From Portunus trituberculatus (lineage: Eukaryota > Arthropoda > Malacostraca > Decapoda > Portunidae), in contig NC_059257.1 of the NCBI RefSeq assembly GCF_017591435.1, positions 1,282,381 to 1,346,380 on the forward strand: a stretch of 64,000 nucleotides of DNA, given 5' to 3'. Below are positions 1-10,163 of the stretch, piece after piece. The notes under the pieces were generated by a model that was given only the letters and a program-made list of their open reading frames with translations, was not told where the DNA came from and made no database searches. How positions within the stretch are numbered: position 1 is the stretch's first letter; each line of letters starts with the position of its first letter. The position numbers and the translations under genes were made by a program.

Positions 1-72
1 TTTTTGGTGTGTGTGTGTGTTGTGTGTGTTTGTGTGTGCTGTGTTTGTGTGGGTTTGGGTTGTGTGTGTTTG

Positions 73-161
<89 letters not shown>
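1..161. repeat. GT microsatellite
   Basis: Nearly uninterrupted GT/TG dinucleotides with a few TTGTG interruptions. On the minus strand this lies just downstream of the donor of the Dscam FN3-5 exon, so it is the start of a Dscam intron. Confidence 0.95.
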
Positions 162-162
<1 letters not shown>

Positions 163-183
163 AGGGTGGTTAGCGGCGCACAC

Positions 184-363
184 CTGCAGCACGTGGTCAT
201 GGGCGTGGCGATGCACGTTGATCTGGGTCCAGGCGCCGTGGTCCTTGCGGTAGTAGCGTGAAGGCCGTGATGGGCGCGCCGCCTGTATCGCCTTGCTTCC
301 ACTGCACTTTCACGCTGCGCTCGGACGACGAGGACGCCAGCACCAGCGGCGCGGAGGGCGGCA
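184..363 (-). CDS. Dscam: Dscam exon: first part of FN3-5
   Basis: The acceptor is CCTGCCAG and the donor GTGTGC. It starts PPSAPLVLASSSSERSVKVQ with the FN3 tryptophan, then GGAPITAF. A 1-nt break near 258-262 shifts to YYRKDHGAWTQINVHRHA and HDHVLQ. Confidence 0.85.
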
Positions 364-3115
364 CTGGCAGGGGAGGGAGAGAGAATGAGGGGTGGTTGTT
401 TGAGGGATGGCCAGGGGTGTGATGGCGGTGCATTACTCACTGACAGGCGGGAACAGTGTGGGACTCACCGAGCACTGTGAGGGCGTGCGTGATGTGGTCA
501 TAGCCGTGCTTGTTGGTCACCGTGCACGTGTAGTTGCCTGAGTCCTGGCGCTGCGCCTCCTGCACCACCAGGCCGCCGTCACCCTTCACCAGGCGCCCCT
601 CGCCGCTCACCTGACGCCCCTGGTAGGTCCACACCAGCTGAGGTCGCGGCTGGCCCACGTGGCCACATGGCAGCGTCACGTCACGGCCCCGCTCCGCCCT
701 GATGGTGGAGGCGGTGGAGTAGATTGCCGCCGCCACAGTGTTGGTGAGGGTGACGCGCGCTGTGCCGGAGGGACCCTCTCCCACCCTGGTGGCCGCCAAC
801 ACCTCCACCTCCACCAGGCTGCCCAGCACGTTGTCCACCTGCAAGGGGAGAGGGAGAGGCGTCACGCCTTGCCTTCCTACTGGGACGTGTTAACTTTCCC
901 CTCAGCATGCCAGGACCCCACGGGCCGCCTGTCCCCCTGGCTTACCTGCACCCAGGTGACCGTGCCCGCCACCGTGGTGGTGCCTTCACGCCCGTGCCCG
1001 CCGCCCAGCCGCGTCTCCACCACGCGCCACTTGACGGTGTAGGACACGATGCGACCTCCGGGTCTCGCCGGTGCCGCCCACGACACAATGAAGGCTCCGG
1101 CGCCCGACACCACGCCCCTCACGCTGAGTGGACGTCCTGGAACTATGGCGAGACTTCTCAGCACAACCATGAAAATCCCCGAATAAACTTGCCTTCATGA
1201 GTCCCTGACTGATTCCCGACAATACCTTCCCTCCATCTGCCCCGCCCACCTACCATCTTCCTCCGTGGTGCACAGCGTTGCTACGGACCAGGGCCCGTCT
1301 CCCGCCCCGGTGAAGGCCCGCACCCTCACGCTGTAATTGGTCGCTGCCTCCAGCCCCGTCAGCACCTCCGTCAGCGTCCTGGTCTGCGTCTTGCGCGAAG
1401 CCTCACTCCAGCCGTCCCAGCGCTCGTACTCCAGCCTGGGGGAGCACGCCAAGTGGCCGGTTATCGCCTGTCACGTGAAGGAAGGTAGCCATGGAAAGGA
1501 CGAGGTTCTGGTATAACTCAACAAGGGAGGCGGTGGCATAGTGGATACGGTGGTGAGCGTGGGATCGGGCAGATGTCCACGCGTTGGTTCGAATCCCACC
1601 ACGTACAGCCTTAAAACACTTTGCCATTTGTCGAGTGGTTTAGAGTTACTTACATATCACCATGATACCCAGATTCTAGGTGGTTACACTCGAGATGAGC
1701 TTGGGCGGTGATATGGGCCCTAATATGTGTACCACTATAAATAAAATTGCCTGCGCCACTAATGGGAGGAAGCTAAACAGCGCTTCCTATACACTCTTCA
1801 AGTGTGCCTACAGGCGCTCTAGGCCTTACCGTAAAAGAACAAAAAAGGGACAGGACACCACGAGGCGGATGAATCTATCCACTTGTAAATTTCTACTGCA
1901 GATTAGAAGTTACTACAACAATTAATACATCTATTTCTACTACCACCACATTCCATACCACCACCACCAAAGTTCCTTATCCACTACAACCACAACACTC
2001 TGTACCAACACCACCAGAAATCTTTATCCACCACCACCACCACGACCACCGCCACCACTCCATTGACGAAACAGGACAACAAGACGAGAGAAAGAAGACC
2101 GTCTTGGTGAGCACGTGACCGCAACAGAGCGTCTTCCCTCGAGAGCCTTGGACTAAATTTAATGAGGAAACTTTTATGACAGTCGGAATGACCGCGGCGT
2201 GGCTTCTGTGTACCCGGATCGGAGGCTGAAAGTTACGGTGGATCGGCGAAGTGGCGACATGAAAGGCACGAACGGACCAAGGAGGGGACAGGACCGATAA
2301 AGGCAAGACGGAACGACCCTGCAGAGTGGAATGGCGGAGGGAATGACAAGGGAAAGTGGAGTAACAGGAAAAATAGGAATCAAGAGAAAGATGAGGTGGA
2401 ATAAGAGGAAATGGAACTAAAAGAATACGATGAAGAATGACAAAGCGAAGAGGAATGACAAGAGAAACTGGAGTAACGAGAGAAATAGGAATAACAAGAT
2501 AGACAAGGTGGAATAAGAGGAAATGCAACTAAGTGAATGATACGATAAAGAATGACAAAAGGAAGTGGAATGACAGAGTGAAATGTTATAAATAGACAGG
2601 AGAGAATGAAGTGGATTAAAGCAAATAAGTGGAGCTTGGGGAATGATAGGAGAAAGATGAGAAAGAAGCAAAGGAAAAGAAGGATGACAAAAGGAAAAGG
2701 ATGATAAAATTATGTGGAATGAGAAGACGAAACGGAATGGAGACAATGACAATGAATGAACAAGACAAGGTGGAATGATGAAGGTTGATATGATGACAAA
2801 AATAAAAAAGATGTGGAATTATAGACGCATGTAGAAAGATAACAAAAAGAATACGGAATGATAAAGTGGAATGCTATAACGTACGATAACAAAGTGCATA
2901 AAGAAGAAAATTGAGTGACATAACGCTGAAGAATGACAAAATGAAGAAAAGAAAAAAAAGGTAAAAGAAATAACAGAAGGAAGCGAAATGAGAGAAGAAT
3001 GTGGACTAAATTGCGGATAACGAATAATAAATAAGAAAAAATAAATAAATAGAATCGAAACTACATAAAAAATTGTTACGAAAATAAGAAAAAACAAATG
3101 TGATCATGATAAAAT

Positions 3116-3150
<35 letters not shown>

Positions 3151-3316
3151 AATAGACACGAACAAAAAATACATGAAATAAAAGATGAAGGGAAAAAAAG
3201 GTGGAATTTTTTTATTGTGCTGCGATGGATCTCCAGGGAAACACTCGCTATAATGTGATTTTTTCCCCCATCAACCTAAATAAAAACAAAACTAAATTTC
3301 TTTCACCTCCATTACT

Positions 3317-3358
<42 letters not shown>

Positions 3359-3417
3359 GGTGACTCTTATCTAAATCTCATCTATTTTGTGGCTTTATAC
3401 AATGTCCCTGGTGACCG

Positions 3418-3453
<36 letters not shown>

Positions 3454-3522
3454 CGTTCTGTCATATCCACACCTAAATCTACAAAATGTTTCCAAAATCG
3501 TTCACACTCATCCCATAATGTA

Positions 3523-3553
<31 letters not shown>

Positions 3554-3703
3554 AATTTGTTTACTCTTGTTTTTATGTTTGTTTGTTTGTTTGTATGTTT
3601 ATTTGTTTGTTTTGTGTGTGTCTTCATCTTCCTTCTTCGTTTTCTTTTTTTCGTATTGTTCTCATTATCATTGTCTTCTTTTCTCATTTTTAATAACCTT
3701 ACG

Positions 3704-3763
<60 letters not shown>

Positions 3764-4790
3764 CTCTGGTTTGTGTTCTGAATATCGCGTTCCGTTCATG
3801 TATAAAGTGGAAGGTGTCATTTTTTTTGTTATTTTTTTCATTTTTATTCTTTTCTCCCTTCGTTCGTTATTCAATATTCTCACTTCTTTTCTTTCTCTCC
3901 AGTGTTTTTGTTCTTCTTTAGTTTCGCTGCCGATGTTATGTACTCTCCTTTTATTTCTTCTTGATTTATGTTTTGTTTTATCTTTTATTTTATTTTTGAC
4001 AATTTGAGTGAAGCTACGTAAGTTAGGAAAGCGATAAGATAAAATAAGAGACAAGAGAGGATGATTGAGAGAATATAGATTAACCACGTCAGTACTGGGA
4101 CACATTTTTACCTTGAGATTTGTGTACGATTAGACCATTTTATTGACGTTAGGAAGGGTCTATGGAGGTTAGAAAATTAATGGCTACAGTCCTCACTATT
4201 CTAATTCCCACATAAGTTTCTGAGGCTGTACAAAATCACCAAATAGTAAGTAGAATGAATATGAAAACACGTCATGGTACTGAAGGGGTTAATGAAAGGA
4301 GAATAAATGAACAACAGTGGAAAGATGAATGAAACTAACAAAAAAAATGAGGGTCTATATGGAAGAAGATGGGACAGAGACAAGAAATGCTAAATGGTGG
4401 AAAATTGAAAGAACGAAAAATCAAAAGCTGTAGAAAGATAAAGGAGACGAACAGGAAGAAAAAAGAAAATGGTCCATCATGGAGAAGATGAGACATACAC
4501 AAGACAGGGTGAGGGAAAATAGAAAAAAACTAAAAAAAAAAATTAAAAGCGGTAGAGAGATAAGTGAGACGAACAGGAAGTAAAAAAAAAAGTCCATCTG
4601 GGCAATTACTGACACTAAAAATGAAGGAAGGAATGAGAAAAAAGATACTTCCTAACAAAAAGGAAAATTGATATAGTGAGACGAGGCACACACAGCAGCG
4701 CAGCCCTTCAAGTCAGTTTCTATTCGCGCTTCACGTCCATTTACATTTCAATCTCATGAATTCCCTCTTGCTCCATTTCACCCAACTTGT

Positions 4791-4839
<49 letters not shown>

Positions 4840-5005
4840 AAACCCCACCGCCACCACTACCCCCACCACCATCCACTTTCATCCACCCCCGTCACCTACC
4901 TCCCCCCAGCCAGCCAGGTGTCACAGACGTCGCGTCATTATTAGTTGCCAAATCCAACGCTTCACGGAATTGCTAATACGAGCAGTGGCCTTCACCAGCC
5001 AGACT

Positions 5006-5070
<65 letters not shown>

Positions 5071-6075
5071 TTTATATTTTTCATCGTTTAGAGTTTGTCT
5101 GCAAAAAATGCGGCAAAATGGAAATGAGTACACGTAATTAGGGGAGTTGCAGCAGGTTTTAATGAAATGGCTGGCAAATTACGCTCTCGTCCGTACAAAT
5201 ATGGTTAAAGAGAATTAATTCATCTTGTGTCCTGTTAATCCCGACTGACGAGGGCTTGCAGCCGCCGCCGCCGCCGCCACTGCCGCGCCGCACGGTAACA
5301 CAGCCCGACGCGGCCATCACGCAGCTTCCGGCCAGTCTTGCAGCGCGTGGAGGCGTGATGAACGGCCTGCCTCGCCACACACACCTGTTACCCTCATTCA
5401 CCTGCACTCACCCCACACCTGCGCCCTCCTCACTGTCACCCTCCCCACATCCCCCTCCCAGCACCTCTTCTCTCCCATCACCACCCTGACACTGATGCCT
5501 CGCCGCCTCCACCTTTGCTCAGCGTGCCTCACCTGTAGCCCCGCAGCGTGCCATGGTGCAGGCGGGTCTCGGGTGGGTCCCACGTCACCTGAACTTGGTT
5601 CCAGGACAGGCCGGTGCAGTGCAGGTTAAGGGGCGACCCTCCGGGAGCTGCGGGACGAGACACACTCCTGAGTAAGACAAGTTCATCCCTGCCTCTGCTC
5701 CAGTGTGGCCAGACTCATCACATGGGAAGGGAGGGAGTGAAGAGGAGGAACCGTCACTCACCGTCTTCCCTAGTGGTGACTGCTGCCGGGGGACTGAGCG
5801 GGCCGGCGCCCTCTGTGTTGAACGCTTGCACCACCACCTGGTAGTCCGTGTGGGGCTCCAGGTCGTCCAGGCTCACCGTCCAAACACCTTCGCTCTCCAC
5901 GCCGCCGCGGCCACTCTCCGAGCTCTCCACCGTCGTAAAGTTGTACTGGGGGACTCCCAGCTCTGGCGGGCCGGGCAGAGGCGTCACGTGAGTTAATGGT
6001 TCATATGGCTGTTATGACCCGCTCAGGCAGCCCCTAACACATGGACACGAGCGTGCATACACACACACACACACA

Positions 6076-6130
<55 letters not shown>

Positions 6131-6133
6131 CAC

Positions 6134-6177
<44 letters not shown>

Positions 6178-6712
6178 AACACAAACACAACACAACACAA
6201 CACAACACAACACAACACACAAACACACACACACACACACTCACCCAACCTTCCTGATGACGGGGCGTAACTGAGGTAGTACCCCAGGATGGTGCCGTGG
6301 GTCTGGTCGGGGCGGCGGGCGCCAGGACACTCGCACCTCTCGCGGCGCCATGGCCTCCGCCCGCAGGTCTCTTGGGCGGCGCCGGGCTTCGGCAGAGGTG
6401 GTGAGGCGCAGCTCTTCAGAGGGCGGCGACCTGCCCAGGTGGTTGGTGGCCACCACACGCACCACGTACTCCGTGGCGGGCAGCAGCGGCGACACCTCCA
6501 CCCCCGCCGCCACGCCAGAGGCAGGCACTGGCACCGCCCGCGCCTCGCCCCACCCCTCCAGGGCACGCCGAAACTGCAGAACATAGGACGCTGGTGGCGG
6601 CTCCGGCGCCGTCCACGACACCCGCACTGCACGGGAGCCCTCAGCCACCACGCGCAGGCCCCGCGGCGCTGACGGAGGCTCTGAGGGGCACCAATTGTAC
6701 ACCTTACATCAC

Positions 6713-6766
<54 letters not shown>

Positions 6767-6783
6767 CAAAATCAACATTCTTC

Positions 6784-6823
<40 letters not shown>

Positions 6824-7137
6824 GTGCACGTTGAGCCTGATGGTGTGGGAGTTCCTGCCGTAGGCGTTGTGTGCCGTGCAGGTGTACACGCCCGCGTCAC
6901 TCTGGATGGCGCCGCTCACCTCAAGCTTCGCCAGCGTCTCCCCGCCTGGCTCTACCGACACGCTCTCAGAATACCTGTAGTAGTAGTAGTAGTAGTATAG
7001 TAGTAGTAGTAGTAGTAGTAAAAGGAGGAAGAGGAGGACGAAAAGGAGGAAGAAAAAGAAGGGAAGGAGGAGAAAAGAGGAAAGCAAGAAAGAAGAAAAG
7101 GAACAGAAGATGGAGCAAGAGAAGTAAAAGAAGTAAA

Positions 7138-7189
<52 letters not shown>

Positions 7190-7267
7190 CACGACAAAAA
7201 GAGCAAACGAGGAAAAAAAATCAAAACTACCCACAAGCCTCACCAATGAACCAGCACAACGGAACAC

Positions 7268-7323
<56 letters not shown>

Positions 7324-8986
7324 GTCCTCGTAACACTTCCGGCAGTTACCTTGGCGAGTGATGGAGGGAGGAGCCGCGCAGGGACCACGTGACTGTGAGC
7401 GGAGAGTCCCCACGCACGCGACACTCCATTACCGAGGTCTCCTGCCCTTACATCCACCGAGGAGGACCCGCTAAGTAAGGCGCCGCTGAAGGAGAGAGAG
7501 GTGAAGGTGAGATCAGCAGACTTTTGGTGAGGTGTGTTGTGTATAAATGATAAAATTGCAACTCCTTTTTCTTATGCAACAGGGAAAGCTGGCCAAGGGT
7601 AACAAAAAATAAATAGAAAAGGCCCACTTGATTGCCAGTTCCATAAAATATTAAGAGAGTCAAAACTCTGGGAGAAATGTCTTGAAACCTCCTTCCCTGT
7701 CTGCTTCTGTGTATTCCACCTCCATATGATTTGAAATAATTTAGGAGGGGGGGTTTCAAGACGTTCATCCCATTCTTTTGGCTGATTTTTTTTTTACTAT
7801 GTATGGGAACTGGCACCTCAGTTTTTTTTATTTTTATTTTTTAATCACCATTTTTGTTGTCTTTGGCCTGTTTTTCCCTCTTACATAAAAGGAAAACTCG
7901 GATATAATGCATTGACTCAATCTCCTTCCCTCATTCACTTACTAAGACTTAATATTGTTTTCTTTTCACTATTCTACATCACCATTACTTCGTCCCATCT
8001 TATCTAAAACAATAAAAACAATCTTCACTAGCACCCCTTCACCATCCCATCACCTCATCACCATCCCTACCTTCGTTTAAACTCCTTCCCTCATTCACTT
8101 ACTAAGTCTTATGTATTCGTTTCTTTTCACTATCTTACATCATCTTAATCTTGTCCCATTTTACTTAAAACAACAAAAACAATCTTTCACTACCACCTCT
8201 TCACCATATCACCTCATCACCATCCCCACCATGATTTAAGCTCCATCCTTCACACCTCATTCACTTTCACTATTCACATCACCATTATCTAGTCCTATCC
8301 TACAAAACAAAATTCCTATACTATCATCCCCTTCACTATCTCTTCCCATCATCATCTCCAACATCATTTAAACTCAGTCCCTCATTCACTTAGTAAGATT
8401 TTTATATTTTTTTTCTATTCACTATTTACATCACCAAACTACCCCAATCTTACCTAACATAACAAAAACAACCTTTATTACCACCCTTCACCATCTCATT
8501 ACCTCATCACCATCCCCAGCATGAAATTAAACCCATCCTTCACACTTCATCTATTTTCACTATTTACTTCACCATTACCTCGTCCTAACTTACCAAAAAA
8601 AAAATATCGTTTACTATCACCCCTTCACCATCCCATCACCTCATCACCATCCCCAACATCATTCAAACTCCATCTCTCATTCACTTACTAAACTTCATAT
8701 ACATTTTTTTTTACTTTTACATCACCATTACCTAGTCCCATATTACCTAAAACAACAAAATCAACCTTTACTACCATCCCTTCACCATCCCTTCACCATC
8801 CCACCACCTCCTCAGCATCCCCCCTACAGTTCACGGAGATCTTGATAGTGGCAGTGAGGTGAGTGAGGGTTCTCAGCCCGGCACACGTAGATCCCGGCGT
8901 GACTCGGCTCGGCCCGCGCCACGTAGAGGGAGCCTTCTGTACGGCGCGTGGGGTCACCAACTCGACGCCTCGGAAAGTCTCGGTTC
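184..8986 (-). CDS. Dscam: Dscam-like gene, partial: ten exons from Ig8 to FN3-5
   Basis: Dscam proteins are single-pass neuronal and immune adhesion receptors with the order Ig1-9, FN3 x4, Ig10, FN3 x2, transmembrane segment. Exons read on the minus strand (8828-8986, 7350-7470, 6823-6974, 6245-6680, 5762-5962, 5533-5647, 1254-1435, 946-1136, 469-838, 184-363) give the end of Ig8, Ig9, FN1, FN2, FN3, FN4, Ig10 and the start of FN5. Four FN3 domains followed by an Ig domain is diagnostic of Dscam. All junctions have AG/GT sites; the phases I checked between adjacent exons from FN1 to Ig10 agree. Exons are GC-rich, introns are microsatellite-rich. The upstream Ig1-7 region, including any mutually exclusive exons, and the transmembrane and cytoplasmic parts are not in the window. 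Four exons contain one 1-nt frame break each, so either the consensus has indel errors or the copy is decaying; I favour error. Confidence 0.9.
469..838 (-). CDS. Dscam: Dscam exon: end of FN3-4 and all of Ig10
   Basis: The acceptor is CCTTGCAG and the donor GTGAGT. The FN4 end is VEVEVLAATRVGEGPSG. Ig10 has GRDVTLPCGHVGQP (first cysteine), LVWTYQ (core tryptophan) and DSGNYTCTVTN (second cysteine), and ends at HALTVL. The single Ig after FN3-4 identifies the family. Confidence 0.95.
946..1136 (-). CDS. Dscam: Dscam exon: first half of FN3-4
   Basis: It begins in phase 1 with GRPLSVRGVVSGAGAFIVSW, then IVSYTVKWRVVE and VAGTVTWVQ. The acceptor is GTTCCAG and the donor GTAAGC. It is open throughout. 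Confidence 0.92.
1254..1435 (-). CDS. Dscam: Dscam exon: second half of FN3-3
   Basis: The acceptor is CCCCCAG and the donor GTAGGT. It reads LEYERWDGW, LTGLEAATNYSVRVRAFTGA, GDGPWS, CTTEED. The LTGLEAATNYSVRV segment is the FN3 F strand. It is open through its whole length. Confidence 0.93.
1526..1847 (+). repeat. tRNA-derived SINE, copy 1
   Basis: The head has an A-box-like TGGCATAGTGGATA and a B box GGTTCGAATCC. The body contains a region near AAAATTGCCTGCGCCACTAA and the 3' end is A-rich. It sits in the long Dscam intron. The same family occurs at 15316, 16831, 37360 and 47389. Confidence 0.85.
1965..3114. repeat. low-complexity purine-rich stretch with degenerate short tandem motifs
   Basis: CCACCA-rich to about 2060, then about 1 kb where the plus strand is dominated by A and G, with recurring GAATGACAA, GTGGAAT and AGGAAAT motifs at irregular 20-50 bp spacing. 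No gene is visible. It lies within the Dscam intron. Confidence 0.7.
3115..3149. repeat. CAA microsatellite
   Basis: About eleven CAA units. Confidence 0.95.
3150..4079. repeat. intron stretch with GA, CA and two TC microsatellites
   Basis: Simple repeats at 3321-3352 (GA), 3420-3451 (CA), 3523-3554 (TC) and 3705-3761 (TC); the rest is T-rich. I see no coding or structured element. Confidence 0.85.
4080..4292 (+). mobile_element. 213-bp TTAA-flanked MITE (piggyBac-like), copy 1
   Basis: TTAA at both ends. The left end CCACGTCAGTACTGGGACAC mirrors the right end, whose complement reads CCCCTTCAGTACCATGACG. The interior is non-coding. Its reverse complement matches the element at 10985-11197, which has the same length. 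Confidence 0.75.
4350..4610. repeat. two-unit degenerate tandem duplication of about 125 bp
   Basis: Two segments sharing AGACGAACAGGAAG followed by an A-rich run and GTCCATC, about 125 bp apart. Located in the Dscam intron. Confidence 0.6.
4795..4837. repeat. CT microsatellite
   Basis: Pure CT repeat followed by a C-rich CCACC stretch. Confidence 0.95.
5008..5066. repeat. CA microsatellite
   Basis: About 30 CA units. Confidence 0.95.
5533..5647 (-). CDS. Dscam: Dscam exon: first half of FN3-3
   Basis: It reads APGGSPLNLHCTGLSWNQ, VQVTWDPPETRLHHGTLRGY. The pattern of PP..L followed by GVIRGY-like residues is typical of Dscam FN3-3. The donor GTGAGG begins a 4.1-kb intron; the phase matches the exon at 1254-1435. 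Confidence 0.92.
5762..5962 (-). CDS. Dscam: Dscam exon: rest of FN3-2
   Basis: The acceptor is CCGCCAG and the donor GTGAGT. It is intact in frame, with LEPHTDYQVVVQAFNTEGAG (the FN3 tyrosine and G-strand region) and PLSPPAAVTTRED. It joins the preceding exon through a split GAG codon and the next through a split GCT codon. Confidence 0.92.
6059..6240. repeat. CA / CACAA compound microsatellite
   Basis: CA repeats interrupted by a CACAA pentamer cluster; begins immediately after the donor of the FN1/FN2 exon on the minus strand. Confidence 0.95.
6245..6680 (-). CDS. Dscam: Dscam exon: FN3-1 and start of FN3-2
   Basis: FN1 starts at EPPSAPRGLRV with the FN3 core tryptophan in VRVSWTAPEP and ends near ELRLTT. 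FN2 starts at RPRDLRAEA with VRVSWRPPP. The frame then breaks at the GGGG run 6309-6312; dropping one base gives DQTHGTILGYYLSYAPSSG, which joins the next exon in phase. The donor is GTGAGT followed directly by a long GT repeat. Confidence 0.88.
6713..6766. repeat. AGT (CTA on minus) trinucleotide repeat
   Basis: About 18 units, within the 142-nt Dscam intron. Confidence 0.95.
6785..6822. repeat. CA repeat (GT on minus) forming a Dscam donor
   Basis: About 19 units; the first GT on the minus strand is the 5' splice site of the Ig9 exon. Confidence 0.9.
6823..6974 (-). CDS. Dscam: Dscam exon: C-terminal half of Ig9
   Basis: It begins RYSESVSVEPGGETLAKLEV and continues to SDAGVYTCTAHNAYGRN and IRLNVH, a canonical Ig E-F-G segment with the YxC motif. 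The acceptor AG is formed by the edge of a CTA trinucleotide repeat and the donor GT is the first unit of a GT repeat, so both splice sites abut microsatellites. Confidence 0.9.
6975..7322. repeat. microsatellite-filled Dscam intron segment
   Basis: AGT repeat 6977-7020, a GGA/GAA-rich stretch, a GA repeat 7140-7188 and a CA repeat 7268-7322. It forms nearly the whole intron between the two Ig9 exons. Confidence 0.9.
7350..7470 (-). CDS. Dscam: Dscam exon: N-terminal half of Ig9
   Basis: The acceptor is TTACTTAG; the donor is GTAACT at 7344-7349. After removing one base of the CC at 7436-7437 it reads VDVRAGDSVMECRVRGDSP then LTVTW, giving the first Ig cysteine and the core tryptophan. Without that correction a TAA interrupts the frame. 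Confidence 0.8.
7905..8827. repeat. six-unit tandem repeat, alternating about 159- and 135-bp units
   Basis: Units recur with CTCCTTCCCTCATTCACTTA, TTTTCACTATTTACATCACC, then CTAAAACAACAAAAACAA and CACCCCTTCACCATCCC. Approximate unit starts are 7917, 8082, 8241, 8373, 8532 and 8669. The short form lacks the CACTTACTAAG segment. The array fills the intron and runs up to the Ig8 donor. Confidence 0.8.
8828..8986 (-). CDS. Dscam: Dscam exon: C-terminal half of Ig8
   Basis: The acceptor is TTCTCCAG just above 8986; the exon ends before GTAGGG at 8827. It shows an Ig E-F-G region with EGSLYV, then GIYVCRAEN containing the second Ig cysteine. The G strand LTHLTATIKISVN is one frame over. Removing one C from the CCC run at 8867-8869 (GGG on the plus strand) restores it. 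Confidence 0.75.
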
Positions 8987-9027
8987 CTGGAGAAGAGGAA
9001 GATGTCGGTTGGGTTTTAGGAAGGTTA

Positions 9028-9345
9028 AGAAGGCACTGTGTTAGGTTAGGTTAGGTTCCTTAGGTTAAGTTTCTGGTTAGGTTAGAAAGCCATTGGGTTA
9101 GGTTAGGTTAGGTTAGGAAGGCACTGGGTTAGGTTAAGGTTAGGTTAGGAAAGCCATTGGGTTGTTTAGGTTAGGTCAGGGGAAATTTTAGGTTAGGTTA
9201 GGTTAGGTTAGGAAGGCACTGGGTTAGGTTGGGTTAGGTTAGGTTGGTTGGGAGTTTAGGTTAGGTTCAGGAAGGCACTGGGTTAGGTTAGGTTAGGTTA
9301 GGATAGGATAGGTTAGGAAGGCATTGGTTTGGATAGGGTTGTGAA
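9028..9345. repeat. interstitial TTAGG-like repeat with AAGGCACTGGG spacers
   Basis: Clusters of GGTTAGGTTAGG separated by GAAGGCACTGGG or GAAAGCCATTGGG, giving an irregular period of about 45-60 bp. TTAGG is the ancestral arthropod telomere unit; here it is internal and degenerate. Confidence 0.85.
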
Positions 9346-9489
9346 GGAAGTTTTTTTTTTTTGTTACCTTTTTGTTTTTAGCTCTTTCGTTATTTTTGTT
9401 AATGTTTCCTGTTGTTATTTTTTGGGTCTTTCATGTTGTTTTTGTCTTTCTTCCGTGTCTCTCGTTTTCTGATTCTACGGAAGATCTAT

Positions 9490-9552
<63 letters not shown>

Positions 9553-10009
9553 GTAGTAGTATTAGCAACAGTAGTAGTTTAATCATCGTAAATGCAAATC
9601 CTCAAGCAGTAAAAGCACACACACAAGAAGAGAGAAGAGAAGAGAGAGAGGGGGGGAAAAAAAACCCATGACTCCTGGTGCACAGCCTCACACAGCCAAA
9701 AGAGGCAACAGGGACCTGAGCTGCACCTGCCAACGGGAAAGATAAGCCTCGACACCCCCAACCAGGAACCAGGCAGTGAGCAAGCGAACCCGAGGGAAAA
9801 GTGGACTTAAATATGTGTTTTGGCTTAGTATTGACACAGCGCCCACCAGTCAGACCTGCCAGCTGCTCACTTCACTCCCTTCCACTTCGCCCTGGACTCG
9901 CTAACTCGCAGGTAAACACTCCTGAGCCTCGCACAAGCCCAGGTAAAACGTAATCTTTATCCTCGACCCAAGCAGAGGCACGGGCGATGGAGTTTGCTGT
10001 GCTGGAGAA
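9346..10009. other. no gene seen; CT repeat at 9494-9550
   Basis: T-rich sequence, a CT microsatellite, then unique DNA. I recognise no coding exon. Confidence 0.6.
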
Positions 10010-10113
10010 TTTTGCCAGCTGTGTTTCGACCGGTGAATGTTAAGTCTCACTCTGCTTACTCGCTGTTCCTGCCTATTTCTTCTTCTGTCTGTCTGTTCTG
10101 TTTCTGTTTCTCT

Positions 10114-10163
<50 letters not shown>

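Larger units (their letters stand above)
6681..6822 (-). other. 142-nt Dscam intron made almost only of microsatellite
   Basis: In transcript order this holds about 19 GT units, a short unique stretch, about 18 CTA units, and then a terminal segment ending CCCCTCAG. It separates the Ig9 exon from the FN1/FN2 exon. Confidence 0.85.

Noticed and set aside
1526..1600. tRNA gene
   Set aside because: A and B boxes are present, but the acceptor stem does not close and the sequence continues into a repeated body, so it is a SINE.
6012..7392. Long readings with poly-Tyr, poly-Val or Cys-Val repeats
   Set aside because: They are translations of microsatellites in Dscam introns.
184..8986. Dscam copy as a dead pseudogene
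   Set aside because: Six of ten exons are fully open, all splice sites are good and each break needs one base; error is the simpler explanation.
9028..9345. True chromosome end
   Set aside because: The TTAGG units are degenerate, interspersed with spacers and flanked by long non-telomeric DNA on both sides.
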